Assembly: GCA_009733575.1 (NCBI GenBank)
Contig: ML769833.1
Location: 1 to 44,987, forward strand
Reading direction: 5' to 3'
DNA length: 44,987 nucleotides
Source: Gymnopus androsaceus JB14
Taxonomy: Eukaryota > Basidiomycota > Agaricomycetes > Agaricales > Omphalotaceae
The notes beneath the pieces were generated by a model, which did no database searches, was not told the DNA's origin, and saw only the letters and a list, made by a program, of their open reading frames with translations. Positions 41,361 through 44,987 of the stretch are shown here, in pieces. Positions within the stretch are counted from its first letter, which is position 1. Every line of letters starts with the position of its first letter. Made by a program: the position numbers and the translations under genes.

Positions 41361-42015
41361 ATAAGTTAGTAAAAGTTACGATAAGTTAGCTTGTCAAAAT
41401 TTCAAACTCCGCTAACTTATTTACTTGTGCCGAGATTTGCCGTTAAATTTACATTTATAACAACATTAAAAATACCATTTGCACAACTTGTACGGTGTAA
41501 ATATGGGCGCTATTAACCTTCCATGCATTCTACTACTCATCTGCATTGGTTCATATAGTATAACAAGCATATATGCACAATTTGTGAACAACACTTGAGT
41601 CGGACTAGGATGACAATGAGCAGCATACTGCCAGTACCAATTGCACAATCTTCCACAGATGACCCAATATAAACAACAGGAGCATGATTCATGTTAAATA
41701 GAAACTCCATAACCTCCAGGATGGCTGCAGAACTGTGAGAACAATGGGTAAACATATTTAATAAGGTAGCTACAGTGTCGGGCAGAGTGTACAGAGTCCC
41801 ATGGACCTTCTAATACACTTAGGACACCAATCCCTAGCTCTTTATACACTATAAGTAAAATAAGTTAGGATAAGTTAGAATAAGTAAAATAAGTTAGATT
41901 GTCACGACAAGTTAACTTAAGTTAACTTAAGTAAATAAGTTGACTTAAGTTAACTTGTCAATTCATAAGTTAGCGATAAGTTAGCGGAGTTTGAAAACAT
42001 AAGTTAGTTTGGTAG
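41361..42015. mobile_element. Inverted-repeat element E2, about 0.65 kb, opposite orientation to E1
   Basis: The right end (complement CTACCAAACTAACTTATG, CAAACTCCGCTAACTTAT) matches the left end of E1. The left end (CAAACTCCGCTAACTTATTT followed by TTTGCCGTT and CATTTATAAC) matches the right end of E1. Inside the right end there are at least six AAGTTA/AAGTTAACTT motifs (41860-41965). It is the same family as E1 and lies in inverted orientation 4.7 kb away. No transposase is present. Confidence 0.65.
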
Positions 42016-42102
42016 TCATCATGTTAGGGATGGTCGCTGTAACTGAATATGGTGATAGCTAGCTATATACCATACCATTGGATACATACCATCCCCCATA
42101 AA

Positions 42103-42262
42103 TCAATGTCACCGTTGAAGGGTTAGCAGGCTGAGCTCGATGCGAATGGTGATGATGATGAGGACGACTATGACTGCCCAGTCAAATGCCGAAAAGTAGC
42201 GAAATGCTCTATGTGTTGTCAGCCTGGTCACTGAAGGGACAAATGTCCAATGATCTTGTGAT
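42103..42262 (+). pseudogene. CCHC zinc-knuckle remnant
   Basis: The plus frame reads an acidic run (DDDEDDYDC), then CRKVAKCSMCCQPGH, a stop, and RDKCPM. Spacing CX2CX4HX4C is exact, counting the stop as one residue, and matches zinc knuckles found in retroviral-type Gag proteins and near the ends of some DNA transposases. It is too short to assign to a family. Confidence 0.45.
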
Positions 42263-44987
42263 TGTAATTGTTAGTACTAGTTAGAGGAATATTCTTATTA
42301 ATAGGCTGGTGGCAAGTGGAATTAATATATCATTACTTGTGACACCACCGGGCTGCCCATTGGTGGTCCCATGGAGGTCCGTAAGGGTTGTGGGATAAGG
42401 TTCTCTGAGAATGGGGTTGCCAGTGGGTTGTCGACAATCAAAGGGGTTGTTGAGTAGAATTATCCCCATGTAAGTGGTATATATTTGATATAGTCACAGG
42501 CAGGTACCAAGTTGTACATAGCAGTTGGCACAATCAGCAACTAACATAAGTATTTACTCTTAGTAATGCTGACAATGAGTAGAATGCTTAAGGAACATTG
42601 AAAATTAAGTTGATTTAAGTTGCTAGTAAAACGCAAGTTAGTTACATTTTGCCGAGTCTCGGCAAGTTTGTTTCCCTCTCATATTCTCTCATCTTAACTG
42701 TTCTGGTCATTGTTTCAACTGCCTTTTCTTCTTGCCTCTAAGCATTGTCATCTATTGGAAGCTCCAGCATCAATTTGGAGTCAGACAGATATCCTGGCTC
42801 CATTCTCACATCCTGATCTTCATTTTTTACTCTCATCTCACATTTAGCTGCATCTAGCCCTTTCAGGGATACTACTCTCTCATTCACTGGAAATTCCAGC
42901 GTTTGTGGTACATTAGTCCATTTGTCTCTGGTTTCATCTCATCTCAGTTTCTATTCTCATGCAACAAATCTGCATTCAGACTAGCATTGTCCAGAGAGCT
43001 GAACTTCATCTTCAGTTTCATTTTCTCATTACATCTAACAATGATCCTTGGGCAGCATACATGCATTTTCCATCTGCCCAAAACACCCATTTGCATCTCT
43101 TCAACATGATACTGTAGTAACCTTGGCTGGGAATCCAATTCCAATAGCAATTCTCTATGTATCTCTTCTAATTTTGTATTTTGACAGGTCACAGCATCAT
43201 GTCTCATCCACAGCGGACCCAGCATGCATTATTATTTCATCTGCTAGTTTCATTTTGCATCTTATGCATCTCATATTTAATGCATTTCTTCTCAGATGCA
43301 TAGACTGGGAACACATTTTATGTTTGATTTTCCTAGCTTTTGCTTTTGTTCTCCCATGTTGTGTGTTAAATTGGAAAGCTCTGCTCATATCTACTTCCGA
43401 TTGCATTCTTGCTCTAACTTGCCAATAAACATTCAACTTGCATTGCCAGTTTTTGCACCTTGCACTATGCATATGCATGTGCCTCAATGCATATCCTTCA
43501 TGCTTCAATTTCACACTAATTCTGTTCATGCAATGCCATGCATTTCATATGATATATCTGCATAACGCAGTTTATTATTATTATTTTTATTGCTTCTAGC
43601 TGTAATCTTCAACATGCTTATTTTGCATTCTGCATTTTGGCTCATGCCTCAGGCACCCCATGCCATGAGCACAATCTGACTACTGTATTGACTCCTGTAC
43701 ATGTGTTTCCTCAAACAGAAGCTGAGTTTCTAGCCACTGTCTTCACTATTTCACTTTCAATGGGGGATCTTTTCTTGTTCAAACTTAGTTTGTTCTATTC
43801 TTTATACAGATTATCACAAATCCCTAACTCACCTGTTATGGATTTGAGGTTGGCAACAAAGGTTAAGCTGAGTGTGTAGAAAGAGAAGTGTTTGTATGAA
43901 GACAATGAAGATGTTATTGAGTCTAAGGTCTTTGAGCTCAGACCAGTCTACTTATATACAAAGGTGCTGGAACCCCAGTCACTATCTAAGACCTATGATA
44001 CTGCAAGTATCCCTGAAAGGGTGGATCAACCCTGTTAGGATGGAGATAACATCTCTACAAGGGTTGAGTAACCCTGCAAGGGTTTGATGAAGTAGCTCAG
44101 AAGCATATGTACATCTATACTAGATGATAAAAAGTGTCAAGATATGTAATAAAATATGTCATAGATAAGATATAATGAAATAGGAAAATCTGTGACACAG
44201 ATAATCTGACTTAATCCCAAATCCAGGCCCAAATGGCTCCAGCTCCTGATTTCTGGGTATCTGCACTTCACTCAATACATTGCTGGCTCCTGGATAAATG
44301 GGTATTGTCACTCATTATGGATACTTGTTTGGGAGTCCCATCAAGCTGTAGTATACACATTGACTTGACATGCAGTGTGACTTGCAGATAATACAATGAC
44401 ACTGCACATGGACATCATGAACTTAGAAGGCCATAGACTATGTATTTTATTGAAAAAGCAATATGGCAATGACTACAATATGAGTTATGCTTGGCTCAAT
44501 CCTGAAACTGGCAATAAAGTGTTGGAATGGCAAGGCAGAGCTATCCAGAACTCATACTTGCCCAGTATTTTGGTATTATTTATTATTGGTTGAGAGTTAT
44601 CTATACATGTAGGTAGTATTACTATAAATGTAGTGGTACAGCCACAGCCCAAAGCGCAGCATTGCACAGTAATGTGCAGTCCCTGCAGTACTGTGGACTG
44701 TGGAAATACAACTTGTACAGTATATAAAGAGCTCCTTCAAGCTCACTATTGAATAACAATAGTTTTTACCCCACAAATAATATTCAGCAAGACATAGCCT
44801 TCTAATATAAAGTTTCACTGTCTCCTCTTGCAATGGATGAATGGACAAGAGCTATTGTAAGTAGCTCTTATTGACTCTTTCCAGTTTAATTCAACTTTGC
44901 ATACAGTACAGTGGTATGACTGACAAATTCCATCAGCAAAAATGCTCTGCACCTCAGATAGCCTAGGCAATCTAAGCTTCCTAGGCT
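42263..44987. other. Gene-poor AT-rich end of the window
   Basis: Only short open frames without recognisable motifs (for example 43048-43428, 44396-44593). From about 42690 to 43640 it is CT- and TTGCAT-rich. TATATAAAGAGCTCC at 44721-44735 looks like a retroelement promoter, but no LTR boundaries were found. One more CAAGTTAGTT-type element end lies at about 42600-42670. Confidence 0.35.

Noticed and set aside
42281..42469. A 62-residue minus-strand frame (TNGQPGGVTSND) as a gene.
   Set aside because: No recognisable domain, no splice structure, and it lies in a region of transposon remnants.

Overview
This window looks like accessory chromosome of a filamentous basidiomycete, most likely an Agaricomycete. 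The evidence is the many 43-63 bp GT-AG introns, NACHT-WD40 (STAND/NLR) genes of the HET-E type, a secreted S53 sedolisin protease with seven small introns, intron-bearing pieces of a fungal NAD-dependent glutamate dehydrogenase (GDH2 type), and Agaricomycete-style retroelement debris. Nothing bacterial is present.

Layout. 1-3.75 kb: the 5' part of a minus-strand retroelement with a reverse transcriptase, running off the window edge. 3.97-5.74 kb: GDH2 pseudogene copy A (minus), followed by an unidentified minus-strand segment (here 'U', to 6.7 kb). 6.8-11.35 kb: NLR1 (plus), a NACHT protein with 13 nearly identical 43-residue WD repeats and one frameshift. 12.1-16.14 kb: F-box remnant and GDH2 copy B, the longest copy, cut by a 409-bp TA-flanked MITE that sits on a deletion. 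16.2-18.6 kb: an inverted 5' piece, a hairpin and a degenerate tRNA-like locus. 18.6-21.2 kb: a chimera of U, GDH2 copy C and an F-box remnant. 22.16-24.25 kb: the only gene in the window that looks fully intact, an S53 tripeptidyl-peptidase-like sedolisin. 24.7-26.64 kb: F-box pseudogene and GDH2 copy D. 26.87-32.45 kb: a second U plus NLR2, with 16 WD repeats and about ten frame-changing or length-changing indels. 33-34.8 kb: Copia debris holding a MITE with a perfect 8-bp target duplication, then the C-terminal remnant of a third NLR. 35.5-45 kb: gene-poor, AT-rich transposon graveyard (Copia LTR and RNase H, a solo LTR with a 5-bp target duplication, hAT-like and AAGTTAACTT-rich inverted-repeat elements).

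How it fits together. The locus has been built by repeated DNA-level duplication of a module holding F-box, GDH2 and U on the minus strand and an NLR on the plus strand. The two NLR modules lie about 20.7 kb apart in direct orientation. GDH2 and F-box copies have decayed by deletion, transposon insertion and frameshift. The NLRs instead show concerted evolution: a 196-bp tract including an intron is identical between paralogues that differ by about 15% next to it, and WD units are almost identical except at four codons. By analogy with Podospora HET-D/E/R proteins, those four positions are expected to form the recognition surface of the propeller. The most interesting signal is that all eight indels in the NLR2 repeat array fall in or next to these same hypervariable codons.
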